Below, in pieces: positions 25,518 through 34,359 of a DNA stretch of 64,000 nt. The stretch's first letter is position 1. Every line of letters begins with the position of its first letter. The notes beneath the pieces are model-generated. The model had not been told where the DNA came from. It searched no databases and saw nothing but the letters and a program-made list of their open reading frames with translations. A program made the translations under genes and the position numbers. The DNA is from a virus: the IMG/VR virus record IMGVR_UViG_3300049719_000225, positions 1-64,000 of that record. One strand, 5' to 3'.

Positions 25518-25655
25518 ATGCACCCCGACCACACCACCCTCCACCGCCAGCGCGACTCCAAGCTCGTCCCCGTTCTCGTAGCCGAGCTAAAGCAGCTAAG
25601 GGCGAGGGTGGCCTCGCTCGAAAAGCTGGTGAAAAATTTTGTCGATAAAACATAA
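25518..25655 (+). CDS. 45-residue coiled-coil protein after tail fibre
   Basis: ATG 25518 follows the fibre stop by one base. The peptide has a heptad-like C-terminal half (LVAELKQLRARVASLEKLVK), consistent with a short coiled coil. It overlaps the next frame by TAATG. Tail-fibre genes are often followed by a small helper of this type; the role is unproven. Confidence 0.5.
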   Translation: MHPDHTTLHRQRDSKLVPVLVAELKQLRARVASLEKLVKNFVDKT

Positions 25656-25859
25656 TGCCCTCCCCCGTTTCATTTAGCCTCTCCGTTAGCCCGTTCCCGG
25701 TGAACTACGACGCCAGTCCGGCGCACGGGAAACCTGGTGACTCTTTACGGGATTGGTGGGAACACGATAAATGGAGCCGCCTCGTACAACCTCACCACAC
25801 AGTATCAGCGTGTCACCGTGGAGTGCGACAACCAGAATTGGATCATCAAAAGTACCTGA
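25655..25859 (+). pseudogene. Frameshifted tail-fibre C-terminal module
   Basis: An ATG at 25655 opens a frame (MPSPVSFSLSVSPFPVNYDA) that loses homology after about 28 codons. From about 25735 the next frame reads GNLVTLYGIGGNTINGAASY, NLTTQYQRVTV, NWIIKST and then TGA at 25857. That is a typical C-terminal end of phage fibre proteins. The two halves lie in different frames, so either a +/-1 frameshift has broken a small fibre-tip gene or programmed frameshifting joins them. Confidence 0.5.
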
Positions 25860-25872
25860 GTTCTATCTGTGC

Positions 25873-26394
25873 ATGAATCGACCGCCCCCTATTGACGCCA
25901 AGGCAGTTTTCAACGCTGTCAAGGAGGTCAAGAAAACCATCAATCGCAGGGGTGCTCGCCCAGGTAACCTGGTGCTCATCCTGGATCCTGTAAACGATGA
26001 TGTGGTAATCGGCACCACAGACGACATGACGCTTGATGACACTGTGGCGCTTCTTCGTGTCGGCCTGCGCGGGGGAGTTGAGGACAGTTCCGACGCCCTG
26101 CGTCACGAGATAATCTGCCAACTTACAGCGGCAAAACTGCCAGATCACTTTGCCGTACTCTCCCTGGACAAACACACGGGGAAGCACCTGTTCATCACCC
26201 GCGAGGTTAATTTGGCCCCCGTAGTGGGTGAAGCCATGTTCCAGGTGGGCAGGTTACTCGGCAGGATGGATGCCAAGGCGGCGGTTCAGCGTCTGGCAGC
26301 CGGGCAAACGAATCCTAACCCCGCGATCAAGCTTGAGGCGAAACCTGCTGTCTCCAAGTGGCAGCGTGTGCGCAATTGGGTTTTACTACGATGA
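25873..26394 (+). CDS. Hypothetical protein
   Basis: 173 residues from ATG 25873. Basic and helical at the N-terminus (AVFNAVKEVKKTINRRG), then an alpha/beta part with VLILDPVNDDVVIGTTDDM and a helical C-terminus. No family recognised. It ends in a 4-base overlap (ATGA) with the next small gene. Confidence 0.5.
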   Translation: MNRPPPIDAKAVFNAVKEVKKTINRRGARPGNLVLILDPVNDDVVIGTTDDMTLDDTVALLRVGLRGGVEDSSDALRHEIICQLTAAKLPDHFAVLSLDKHTGKHLFITREVNLAPVVGEAMFQVGRLLGRMDAKAAVQRLAAGQTNPNPAIKLEAKPAVSKWQRVRNWVLLR

Positions 26395-26552
26395 GCACCA
26401 CACGAAAGCAGCGCGCGCAGGTGAGTCGAAAATCTCCGAGCCACCGGAAGGGTGGCTTTGGCCTGAGTGCCGGTCAGAAACGCCACCGCTTCGACGCCAA
26501 CCGTGTTCATCAGCCCCTGTCTCCACTCAAGTTGACGCCTGTTGCTGTGTAG
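26391..26552 (+). CDS. 53-residue highly basic protein
   Basis: The start ATG 26391 overlaps the upstream stop. About a quarter of residues are Lys, Arg or His (STTRKQRAQVSRKSPSHRKG), followed by a Gly/Pro-rich tail. This suggests a nucleic-acid-binding or packaged basic peptide. It overlaps the 3' end of the convergent zinc-finger gene by 26 bases. Confidence 0.45.
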   Translation: MSTTRKQRAQVSRKSPSHRKGGFGLSAGQKRHRFDANRVHQPLSPLKLTPVAV

Positions 26553-26718
26553 GGTGGGCGGCGAGGTAGGCCGAGAGATCGCAGTACTTGCAGAATGATA
26601 CTCTGGCTGGTGGCGGCAGTGGCAGCAGTAGGGTGGACGCATCGCATCGGCATTGAAGTACACGTCCTGTCGGCGTGTTCAGAACTTTGCGCCCAAAAGG
26701 AATGTCACGTTCTTCCAT
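26527..26718 (-). CDS. Small CxC...CxxC zinc-finger protein
   Basis: 63 residues from ATG 26718, which overlaps the last codons of the helicase gene (14 bases). It contains CRCD and, 15 residues later, CKYC: a four-Cys zinc-binding arrangement. It lies downstream of the helicase in the same operon; a replication-accessory role is possible but unsupported. Confidence 0.5.
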   Translation of the reverse strand: MEERDIPFGRKVLNTPTGRVLQCRCDASTLLLPLPPPARVSFCKYCDLSAYLAAHPTQQQAST

Positions 26719-29119
26719 CTTGTTCACCCTCTATAAGCCGAATTGGAACCTTTTTGGCGCTCTTTTTTCCTCTGGTTTTTTCTGATGGTGTTGGCGGTGG
26801 TTTCAAGCCCAGAAGTTCGATGCGGTACTTCGAGGGATACACCTTGGCGTCGATGTGCTGAAAGGCGGGACCGTGGCGGTTCAGGAAGACAAATACGCGA
26901 AAGTCGTCGTTTTGTATCTCTTTGTCCGTGGCGCACAGCCCCAGGGCAACGTCCACGATGCCCGCCTTCTCAAATGCTCCCTGGAATGACCCCATATCGG
27001 GTACGTCCTTGTCCACGGTCTCCTTGTTGCAGCGGTCAGGCATCACAACCACGACCCCCAATTCCTGTGCCAGTGCCCGTGCGTCCGTGTAGATGTTGGC
27101 CTGTTGCCTGTAATCCTTTTCCCCATCTCCACGGGTGGTCGGTCTGATCGTCTCAGCATAGTCAATCACGATCATCTTTGGACGTATTCCCATTTGCCGT
27201 ATGGCCATCTTGGCGTGTGCCCGAAGATCATTTATCGTGGTGCTTTTGCTGGAGAAACTCTTGAACAGAAGCTTCCCGGCCACGCCCCTTTTTTCATCCT
27301 GCATAGCATTCCACACCGCATCCTTGTAGTCTCCCGGGCAGTCGTAGGCTATATCCGTATCGATATTGGAGAGGTTGGCCATCGCCCGCATCATCGCCAG
27401 CTCCTGTGAAATTTCACAGGCGTAATAGATGACATCGTACTTCAGGTTAGGTGCCACCATGTTGAGTGCCAAGTTGAGCGCGAAATTGGTGTTGTGAGTG
27501 ACAGTGAAGTCATCTAGGAGAAACCTCTCGTTTCCATCCAAGGTGAACCCGAACCACTCCCCATCCCTAATCGGGGTTAACTTCAATTTGCAGCGGAGGT
27601 CACATTTTTTAGAATCCTTTGCCTGCTTCCTAGGAAGCCTGGTGGGGATACGCGACAACTTTCCTGATATGAACACTTTATGAGTAAGTCCCGCATAACC
27701 GATGCTCTTGATGCTGGTTTTCTCTGTTCGAGCATAGGCCCGCATACCAACACTTCGAGCCAGCCAGAGAACATCCTGGATAAGTCTCGGGTCCGAGTTG
27801 CAGAAGATGAAACCCTTGTTGAAGGCTAGGTAGCCATCACTATCAAGGAGTCCAGCCAACAACTCTAGGCGAGACGCAGTGTCATTGAACTTGTAGAGGG
27901 CCGGTACATGCTTGTTATTGAAAACGTTGAGTTGGCGCAGGGACTCCGTGATGTGGTTTATGCGATTAGTTGCTTTGGGTTTTTTGGCGAACCGCAGGAT
28001 GTCACACCCTCTACCGTGCGTCACCCCAAGCCTGAGTCCTAGTCTATTGGCATAGGAATGAAGATAGTCAGCTATTTCACCATCTTTGAACCCAACTGTA
28101 ACACCGGGTACATCCTTGGTGCCATCTCCCAGCCAGATACCCAAGAAATAGGGTTCTAGGGGCACCTCTTGGTGAGGAAATTCCACGCCCACTTTGTACG
28201 CTTGCCACTCCTTGCCAAAGTTCTTGTGGGACAGTTTTTCGCACAACTCTCTGGCAGGAATCTCCTTAATACGTTTCTCATCCTCCGACATGACGCACAT
28301 TACATGGGCGTCGTTGCATACGAAGTTGTTCCCATTTCTCTGTTCGACGTGGTACAGAGGACCAAACCCATTTCCGCAGGTTAGTACCCGCCTAGGAGTC
28401 CCATCGTCGCCCATCAGCAGGTCTCCTTCTCGTATCGTCTCCGCGAGTTTAGAGGACCCATCATGCAGCATGACGGGAGTGCCCTTTCCGAGGCACTTGT
28501 GACGCTTGGGCGGTGCGAGTGGCACGATGAGCCAGCCCGGCTTCCACCCCATCTTCCAGATGTCATCAAGGACCTTGTAACCAGTGCTTATGCCGTATTG
28601 CTCATTGGTAACCTTGTCTATGACTTTCTCATAGTCCTCGTGCAGCACGAGGCCCAGATCATCCAGATTTGTGCCCACGGAACGGGCCTGGTCGAACATC
28701 GGTCCCCACCCTTCTGGAGGCTCTTTGTTTTCCTTCAGGAGATCGATGGACTTCCGAATGGCTGCGAGAAGCGCCTGCTCCCTTGCGAACTCAACGAGCG
28801 TCTCCGAGACGTGCTCCCAGTCTGAAGTGTCTAACTCCTCCAGTCGCTTGACGTAGGAGGACACGGAGTCGTCCCCCTTCCCCTCTACATCGAGGGATCG
28901 GTTAGCGTCAGAAACGAGCTGTGCCAGGACGGGAAATGTAGGGAACTTCCCCCACTTCTCGTAGTACGCAACGGCCTCCTTCGCAGTGAGGGTTGCCTCC
29001 ACCCCACCGAAGTAGCTTGGCTTCAGACAGGGGATCACCCACCCGAGGTGGTCCGCGTGACGAATCATGCTCGCCAGAGCCAAGTCCTGATAGTCAGTGT
29101 TGAATCTGAAGCCCGCCAC
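26705..29119 (-). CDS. DnaB-type replicative helicase with an intein
   Basis: 804 residues from GTG 29119; a GTG at 29182 would overlap the upstream gene by 61 bases. The extein is about 470 residues: an N-terminal DnaB-like helical domain, then the RecA-type core (ISTGYKVLDDIWKMGWKPGW). The intein at 27491-28495 splits the P-loop region (APPKRHK|T). Walker B is MIVIDYAETIRP, followed by RQQANIYTDARALAQ and MPDRCNKE. The P-loop reads A-P-P-K-R-H-K-T, lacking both glycines of GxxxxGKT, which is odd. After splicing the enzyme would unwind DNA ahead of the phage polymerase and interact with the primase at 1-885. Confidence 0.85.
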   Translation of the reverse strand: MAGFRFNTDYQDLALASMIRHADHLGWVIPCLKPSYFGGVEATLTAKEAVAYYEKWGKFPTFPVLAQLVSDANRSLDVEGKGDDSVSSYVKRLEELDTSDWEHVSETLVEFAREQALLAAIRKSIDLLKENKEPPEGWGPMFDQARSVGTNLDDLGLVLHEDYEKVIDKVTNEQYGISTGYKVLDDIWKMGWKPGWLIVPLAPPKRHKCLGKGTPVMLHDGSSKLAETIREGDLLMGDDGTPRRVLTCGNGFGPLYHVEQRNGNNFVCNDAHVMCVMSEDEKRIKEIPARELCEKLSHKNFGKEWQAYKVGVEFPHQEVPLEPYFLGIWLGDGTKDVPGVTVGFKDGEIADYLHSYANRLGLRLGVTHGRGCDILRFAKKPKATNRINHITESLRQLNVFNNKHVPALYKFNDTASRLELLAGLLDSDGYLAFNKGFIFCNSDPRLIQDVLWLARSVGMRAYARTEKTSIKSIGYAGLTHKVFISGKLSRIPTRLPRKQAKDSKKCDLRCKLKLTPIRDGEWFGFTLDGNERFLLDDFTVTHNTNFALNLALNMVAPNLKYDVIYYACEISQELAMMRAMANLSNIDTDIAYDCPGDYKDAVWNAMQDEKRGVAGKLLFKSFSSKSTTINDLRAHAKMAIRQMGIRPKMIVIDYAETIRPTTRGDGEKDYRQQANIYTDARALAQELGVVVVMPDRCNKETVDKDVPDMGSFQGAFEKAGIVDVALGLCATDKEIQNDDFRVFVFLNRHGPAFQHIDAKVYPSKYRIELLGLKPPPTPSEKTRGKKSAKKVPIRLIEGEQDGRT
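27491..28495 (-). mobile_element. Intein with LAGLIDADG homing endonuclease in helicase
   Basis: 335 residues inserted after Lys of the P-loop. The first residue is Cys (CLGKGTPVML); the end is FLLDDFTVTHN with +1 Thr, the standard Class 1 layout. Block B is VCNDAHVMCV (N-x-x-H rather than T-x-x-H). Two LAGLIDADG helices are visible: FLGIWLGDGTKD and LLAGLLDSDGYL. The DNA is more AT-rich than the extein, in line with separate origin. The endonuclease would home into intein-free helicase genes. Confidence 0.9.
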
Positions 29120-29121
29120 GT

Positions 29122-29997
29122 TCAGATAGAAGCAGACGCCACGGCCCGCCAGAGCTTGCTCGGTTCCGTATACACCGGGCACACTTTGGTGTCTCTGAGA
29201 GACAGGCCTATCTTCATGGCCTGTCGGTGAGCAATTTCCATGGTGAGTGAATTGCGAATCTGAAGGACAACCTGGATGAGGGGACTCACTGAAGCTCGCT
29301 TTACGCGATCGCGGTGGGTTTTTATGGCCCGCAAGTTTTGCAGCATTGTTTTATAGGACGATTCACTGCTGGCGTTCGATAGATCCTCCTCGTCTTCTTC
29401 GGAGAGACGCTCAAAGAGCCCGTGATAGGTGGGCTCCGTGGCAAGCCACCAGGGGTCCAGTGAACTTTCCCTCTGCAGGTACAGGCTGTAGAGGCGCTCC
29501 TTGTCAGACCCCTTCTTGTCCACCTGAAACACGCTGACAGCCCATGCACAGGCCAGTTCCTCACTGTCCCACAGTCTCTTGTGGATGTTGTGCTGGCGGG
29601 GCAACGAAGCCGTATCCGACAGAAGACTCAAGTCGAACTGACCATAGCGGGTGACGCACTCCTCCCGGTACATTTCCAGGTAGCGCATGGCATTGTCTCC
29701 GAGTAACATTCTCGGGTAGAAGGGCCTGTCGATTCCGCCCTTCTGATGGGCGAGGAGGCAGGAGATGATGATTTGACTGGGTTCTACACTACACGCCTGA
29801 GCGTTGGCAGTGAGGGTGTTGGATTCCTCGATGCTGAGTGAGTTCCTGGCTCTCCTCCTGAGGATTGTGCGGTGATAAAGCTGGTACTCGTTATCCGCCA
29901 GGTTCACCCCCTTCACGCCTGGGAAGCAGAGGGGCTGCAGCTTCATCTTCGAGTCCTTGAGAGGTACGAGGCTGGGGTTGGAGACGGGTTCTAACAC
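29122..29997 (-). CDS. Hypothetical replication-region protein
   Basis: 291 residues from GTG 29997 (ATG 29946 is an alternative). Helical and charged, with LLAHQKGGIDRPFYPRMLLG, RLWDSEELACAWAVSVFQVD and an acidic run (LSEEDEEDLSNASSESS). No family recognised. It ends two bases before the helicase start. It is divergent from the DNA polymerase gene with an 11-bp gap, so it is probably part of the replication set. Confidence 0.55.
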   Translation of the reverse strand: MLEPVSNPSLVPLKDSKMKLQPLCFPGVKGVNLADNEYQLYHRTILRRRARNSLSIEESNTLTANAQACSVEPSQIIISCLLAHQKGGIDRPFYPRMLLGDNAMRYLEMYREECVTRYGQFDLSLLSDTASLPRQHNIHKRLWDSEELACAWAVSVFQVDKKGSDKERLYSLYLQRESSLDPWWLATEPTYHGLFERLSEEDEEDLSNASSESSYKTMLQNLRAIKTHRDRVKRASVSPLIQVVLQIRNSLTMEIAHRQAMKIGLSLRDTKVCPVYTEPSKLWRAVASASI

Positions 29998-30008
29998 GGA
30001 GCAAAAGA

Positions 30009-33000
30009 ATGGCTAAAAAATCGAAACAACCACCCAAGCTTTGGCGAGACGTGGCTGCTCACAAGGAAGCCCACCAGGGGAAATTTGTGCCCGACGAGGA
30101 CAACCCCTATTGTCTGAAATGCGGGCTGTGTGCGCTGGGGTCGAAGCGCTTCCTTGGGCCGCAGGGGTCTGATGACCCCTGGGTGACAGTGGTGGTGGAC
30201 GGCGTGGGCTGGAGGGAGGACGACGCAGGGGAGGTGGCCGTAGAGGATAGCGCCAATGGAACGGTGAGGAAAAATCTGGAAGAGATGGCGGAAAGCATCA
30301 ACTTCCCGCTCGACCGTATTCGTTGGCTTCCGATGACTCGCTGTGCCAATCGAAGCAAGACCCAGGTGGATTACAAGGTGAAGGGTAATTGGTGCCGTGC
30401 GTTCGCTGTGGATGACCTGACACAGCACCCACCCAGGCTGGTCCTCGCCATTGGAAGCACGGCTCTGGGACTGCTCAGTCACAAGAGCAACGCCTTCGAC
30501 TGGGCGGGAAAGGTGCTAACCTGGAGAGGCTGGCCCGATGATTGGCTGACAAGCGCCCAATACGATGAGGGTCATCCGGCGCTGCCCCGGCCGCCCGTGA
30601 CTGAAATACCCCTCTATGCAACGCAGTCCTCTCGAATCATCTTTGCATTGCAGAACTCCCGTGAGACGGCCAGGTGGAAGGGTCAGTTGAAGGAGGCTCT
30701 GGAGTACGCCGCTGAGGGAGCTGAAATACCAGACTACGATAGGCCCTATTTCAGTTTTCTGGAGGATCCGGACGCAGTGATCGAGGCACTCAAGGCAATA
30801 CCGGACGACGCTCTTGTCACGTACGACTCGGAAACAAAGGGTCTGCTTCAGTGGGCGCAAAATGCCGCCATCGTTGCCATGATGTTTCGTTACGACGGGC
30901 CAGACGGGCCGGTCTGTTTCGGGTTTCCCTGGGACTTTGAGGAGAGCGCCCTGAAAAGTCACCTGCCCAGGATTATTCCTGTGCTGTTGGACACCTTCTA
31001 TCGTGTTCGATTGCAGGGCCACAATCTGACGTTCGACATCCTGTACGCTTACGCCACGCTGCCTGGGGCTGACCTGAGAAGGCTGACAGACGCCATGGGG
31101 TTCGACACCCGCCATCTCATTTACACGCTGCACCAGACCAAGGAAAGTCTAGGGTTGGAACTGGTAGCCTACCGTTGGTGCCCGGAAATGTCGGGGTACG
31201 AGGAGGAGTTCACACTCATCAAGGATCACACGGGTCTGAGTGACTACCTTGATCCTGGGATGGAAGCGGGCGGCCACTATTCGCGGGCACTTCTCCTGGG
31301 TGACGACGTGCGGAAGGCGTACATCACCTACATCATGGGAGACGTGGAGGTTTGCCACGTCTCGGGTGACGCAATACGGGAGAAGCTCGACAATGCACGC
31401 ATCTACCCGTTCCCGATAGCTGACCCCAACCGTCTCGGCGAGTTCAGGATGTTCTCCCCGCCTCCCCGTCGGTTCGTGTACGACAAGATCATGCTGCCGT
31501 CCAACCGCATGCTCACCCGTCTTATGGGCAGGGGCATGCACGTTGATGTGGCCGAGCTGGCGCACCAGGAAAACATCTTCCCCAAGATGATCAAGGCTGC
31601 TCGGGCTCAGTTGAGGAAAATGGACGACCGTGTGGCTCAGTGGTGTGAGGAACAGGAGGCCACTGTGGTGCTCAAGAATGGGCAACCATGGATCCTGGAT
31701 TTGGAAAGCCGAGAGCAGCTGAAGCACATCCTCTTCAATGTCATGGCGCTTCCTGTGAAGCGGCTCACAAAGACCGGCCTCAAGAAATACAAGGACACGG
31801 AACTGGCCGACATGACCGTGGAGGAACGTCTGGAGTACGCCGCCGTGGACAAGTACACCATCAACGCCCTGGCCGCTGAACACAAGGGACTGGTGGCACC
31901 CCTGCAGGAGTACAGGAAGCTCTACAAGGCCTACACGGCGTTCGTGCGCAGCATGCGCAACATTACCACGGAGGGTGTGGACAAACACGACCGGAAGCAG
32001 CCGCCCTACCTGCAGTCGGATGGGCGTGTGCACGCGAGCTTTAATCTTTGCGGAACTCGTTCTGGTAGATTGGGTTGCAGCCGACCAAACCTAGCCCAGC
32101 TTCCCTCATCTCAGAAGGTGATTGTTAAGCGAATCTACAATTCCCGGTACGGGGATGAAGGTTGCATCTATCAGGGTGACCTTTCTCAGATTGAGCTACG
32201 TCTGCTGGCCGCTGCCTCGGGAGACCCCCTCATGGTGGACGCCTACCGTAGAAACATCGACCTCCACTCACTCACTGCCAGCCATATTTTCGAGATCCCG
32301 TACGAGCATCTGCACAAGGATTACTTCGCGTGGCTTCAGAAAAATGGTCGGGAAAAGGAGGCCAAGGAACTGGAGCGGAAGCGTTCCATTGCGAAGTGCG
32401 TTGATCCATTAACGTTAGTGTCTGTTGATGGAAAAATTATACGGATAGGTTCCATTCACCCCGGCAGAGACATCGACAAGTACTACCCTATCACAGGTAA
32501 AGTCGTTCAAGTTGGTCCTCATGGTGGGAGCGGAGAAATACGACATTTCTACTCTGGAGGTGTTAAAAAGAAAGTGTTAATCTGTGCCAGAAAGGGGCTC
32601 CTTGCCTGCACCCCAAACCATAAATTTCTTCTTCATGACGGTACTCAAGTGGAGGCTGCTGATCTCAAGAAGGGTATGCAGTTGGCTGATGTTGTGCCCT
32701 TAAATCACGCTTGTGACGAGGGGAAAACGATAAGCTTACCAATAAATATATTCGGCAAGGGGATGAACAATGAAAACCTAAATTACTCCTGCCGTGTAGA
32801 CGGCGATATGAGTTACCTTCTAGGTGTCTTGTACGGGGATGGAAACGTGAACGAGAATTATTCAGCCATTTCAACAGGAGGTGATGAGAGATTTTTTAAG
32901 TGGCAGGATATAATAGCTGAGTGTGCAACTAAGTTAGGAATAGACGCTAAGATAATACGAACAGAGTTTAGCGGCACTAAAGTTTCGGAGAAGTTGGGGC

Positions 33001-34238
33001 CAATTACGGGTTCCTATGGGAAAGTGGTTTTGGGGAGCAGGCGGGTATTAGACCTTTTTGAACAACTTGGGGCAGTTGAACGCACTGAGAACAAACTGAG
33101 TAAAACACTCAAAATACCTGTTTGGCTGCTCAACGCCCCAAAGCACCTCAAATTGTCTTTTTTTGCGGGCCTGATAGATACGGACGGCTGCGTTAAGACT
33201 TCAGATGCTTCAATATCATTCTGCACAAAGTCTTGGAGATTGGCTCAGGATGTGATCGTTATGCTTAGATCAGTGGGCATTGAATCAACTCTGTACCCGT
33301 CCTGGAACTCTACTTACGAGAAGTATTACTTTGTAGTGAATGTGCCTGTAAGCTACGCTTGCCAGCTTCGAGGTTATTTACGTCACCCGGATAAAGCGTC
33401 GAAGCTGAGGGAACCAAAATGCACTTCAGGTCGAGTCAAAACAGAAAATTTAGTAACAGCCACCCTGGAAATTCCAGACGGAGAGGTAGTTGACATATCG
33501 CTAGACGACCCACATCTATATGTTCCAGAAGGACTTACCACCCACCAGACCACGAACTTCCTCACGGGATACGGTGGCGGGGCGTTCGGTCTGCAGACAA
33601 CGTTGGCCGAGGAACAGGTGTATCTCGACCAGGAGGAGTGTGAAAACATCATCGATGCGATGTTCGACACCTACCCCGTGTTGAGGAAGTACATCGGTAT
33701 CTACAAGCAGTTCATCCTGGAGCACGGGTGCGCTGTGAGTATCTTCGGACGTGTGCGTCCGTTGCCAGAGGTGGAATCCGAGGACCAGCAACTTGTGAAT
33801 AAGGCCCTGCGTGCGGGGTTCAACCACCTCATTCAGTCCACGGCCTCGGACATGATGTTACTAGCCATGGACGTGATCGACAGGACGCTTTTCGATGAGG
33901 GTCTCGAAAGCTGCCTCGTCAGCACCGTCCACGACAGCTTGGTCATCGACGCTCGCATCAGCGAACTGCCCAAGGTCCATGACATTGTGGACTGCGTGAT
34001 CAACAACCTCCCCGACATTCTGGACTCCCTGTTAGGCCCGGATTACAACAGCGACTGGTGCCGCGTGCTGCCCCTGACAGGTGACTGCGAGGTGGGACGC
34101 AACTACCACGACCAGTCGAAGATGGACAGCTTCAAGGACTCTTCGGGGGTTGTGGACTGGGAGAAGGCGCGCGAGTTCCTGCACGCCACTCCTGCTGCAT
34201 CCGACCAGTCCACTCCAGACGCCGATCTATCTCACTAG
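30009..34238 (+). CDS. Family A DNA polymerase with UDG-like N-terminus and intein
   Basis: 1409 residues (1025 after splicing); GGAG lies nine bases before the ATG. Residues 30-200: uracil-DNA-glycosylase-like module with Cys-rich start (YCLKCGLCALGSKRFLG) and LVLAIGSTALGLL, as in some phage polymerases. Residues 268-460: 3'-5' exonuclease with YDSETKG, GHNLTFDI and YIMGDVEVC. Polymerase motif A is QGDLSQIELR (D724), motif B is RSIAK|TTNFLTGYG split by the intein (K, F and Y conserved), motif C is VHDSLV (His1308, Asp1309, Ser1310 instead of Glu). It replicates the phage genome. Confidence 0.93.
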   Translation: MAKKSKQPPKLWRDVAAHKEAHQGKFVPDEDNPYCLKCGLCALGSKRFLGPQGSDDPWVTVVVDGVGWREDDAGEVAVEDSANGTVRKNLEEMAESINFPLDRIRWLPMTRCANRSKTQVDYKVKGNWCRAFAVDDLTQHPPRLVLAIGSTALGLLSHKSNAFDWAGKVLTWRGWPDDWLTSAQYDEGHPALPRPPVTEIPLYATQSSRIIFALQNSRETARWKGQLKEALEYAAEGAEIPDYDRPYFSFLEDPDAVIEALKAIPDDALVTYDSETKGLLQWAQNAAIVAMMFRYDGPDGPVCFGFPWDFEESALKSHLPRIIPVLLDTFYRVRLQGHNLTFDILYAYATLPGADLRRLTDAMGFDTRHLIYTLHQTKESLGLELVAYRWCPEMSGYEEEFTLIKDHTGLSDYLDPGMEAGGHYSRALLLGDDVRKAYITYIMGDVEVCHVSGDAIREKLDNARIYPFPIADPNRLGEFRMFSPPPRRFVYDKIMLPSNRMLTRLMGRGMHVDVAELAHQENIFPKMIKAARAQLRKMDDRVAQWCEEQEATVVLKNGQPWILDLESREQLKHILFNVMALPVKRLTKTGLKKYKDTELADMTVEERLEYAAVDKYTINALAAEHKGLVAPLQEYRKLYKAYTAFVRSMRNITTEGVDKHDRKQPPYLQSDGRVHASFNLCGTRSGRLGCSRPNLAQLPSSQKVIVKRIYNSRYGDEGCIYQGDLSQIELRLLAAASGDPLMVDAYRRNIDLHSLTASHIFEIPYEHLHKDYFAWLQKNGREKEAKELERKRSIAKCVDPLTLVSVDGKIIRIGSIHPGRDIDKYYPITGKVVQVGPHGGSGEIRHFYSGGVKKKVLICARKGLLACTPNHKFLLHDGTQVEAADLKKGMQLADVVPLNHACDEGKTISLPINIFGKGMNNENLNYSCRVDGDMSYLLGVLYGDGNVNENYSAISTGGDERFFKWQDIIAECATKLGIDAKIIRTEFSGTKVSEKLGPITGSYGKVVLGSRRVLDLFEQLGAVERTENKLSKTLKIPVWLLNAPKHLKLSFFAGLIDTDGCVKTSDASISFCTKSWRLAQDVIVMLRSVGIESTLYPSWNSTYEKYYFVVNVPVSYACQLRGYLRHPDKASKLREPKCTSGRVKTENLVTATLEIPDGEVVDISLDDPHLYVPEGLTTHQTTNFLTGYGGGAFGLQTTLAEEQVYLDQEECENIIDAMFDTYPVLRKYIGIYKQFILEHGCAVSIFGRVRPLPEVESEDQQLVNKALRAGFNHLIQSTASDMMLLAMDVIDRTLFDEGLESCLVSTVHDSLVIDARISELPKVHDIVDCVINNLPDILDSLLGPDYNSDWCRVLPLTGDCEVGRNYHDQSKMDSFKDSSGVVDWEKAREFLHATPAASDQSTPDADLSH
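32397..33548 (+). mobile_element. Intein in DNA polymerase motif B, C-terminal Gln
   Basis: 384 residues between Lys796 and a +1 Thr. The first residue is Cys (CVDPLTLVSVDG). Block B is LLACTPNHKFLL. The endonuclease motifs are YLLGVLYGDGNVNE and FFAGLIDTDGCV. The last residues are LYVPEGLTTHQ, so the C-terminal residue is Gln, not the usual Asn. Gln-ending inteins are known but uncommon. The intein DNA is visibly AT-rich beside the GC-rich extein, a sign of recent acquisition. Confidence 0.9.
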
Positions 34239-34359
34239 GCGTCTCCATGTGATCAATCACCCATCTGGGCCTCTGGATGTATGCCATGTACTCCTGCCAG
34301 TTCACGTACCCCGTACGCACTGTGAGTTCGATCTCGTGCAGAGACTCGCTACGGGACAT
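34132..34359 (-). CDS. Small hypothetical protein antisense to polymerase end
   Basis: 75 residues from ATG 34359, which overlaps the upstream gene's stop region by 11 bases. The sequence is compact and charged (LHEIELTVRTGYVNWQEYMA, WVIDHMETPSEIDRRLEW) with a Pro/Ser-rich tail. The last 107 bases run antisense to the polymerase 3' end, so the C-terminal tail could be spurious. Confidence 0.45.
   Translation of the reverse strand: MSRSESLHEIELTVRTGYVNWQEYMAYIQRPRWVIDHMETPSEIDRRLEWTGRMQQEWRAGTRAPSPSPQPPKSP

Noticed and set aside
25432-25653. Minus-strand frame of about 73 codons opposite the coiled-coil gene
   Set aside because: Arg/Pro/Gly-rich composition typical of an antisense shadow of GC-rich coding DNA; the plus-strand frame explains the region better.
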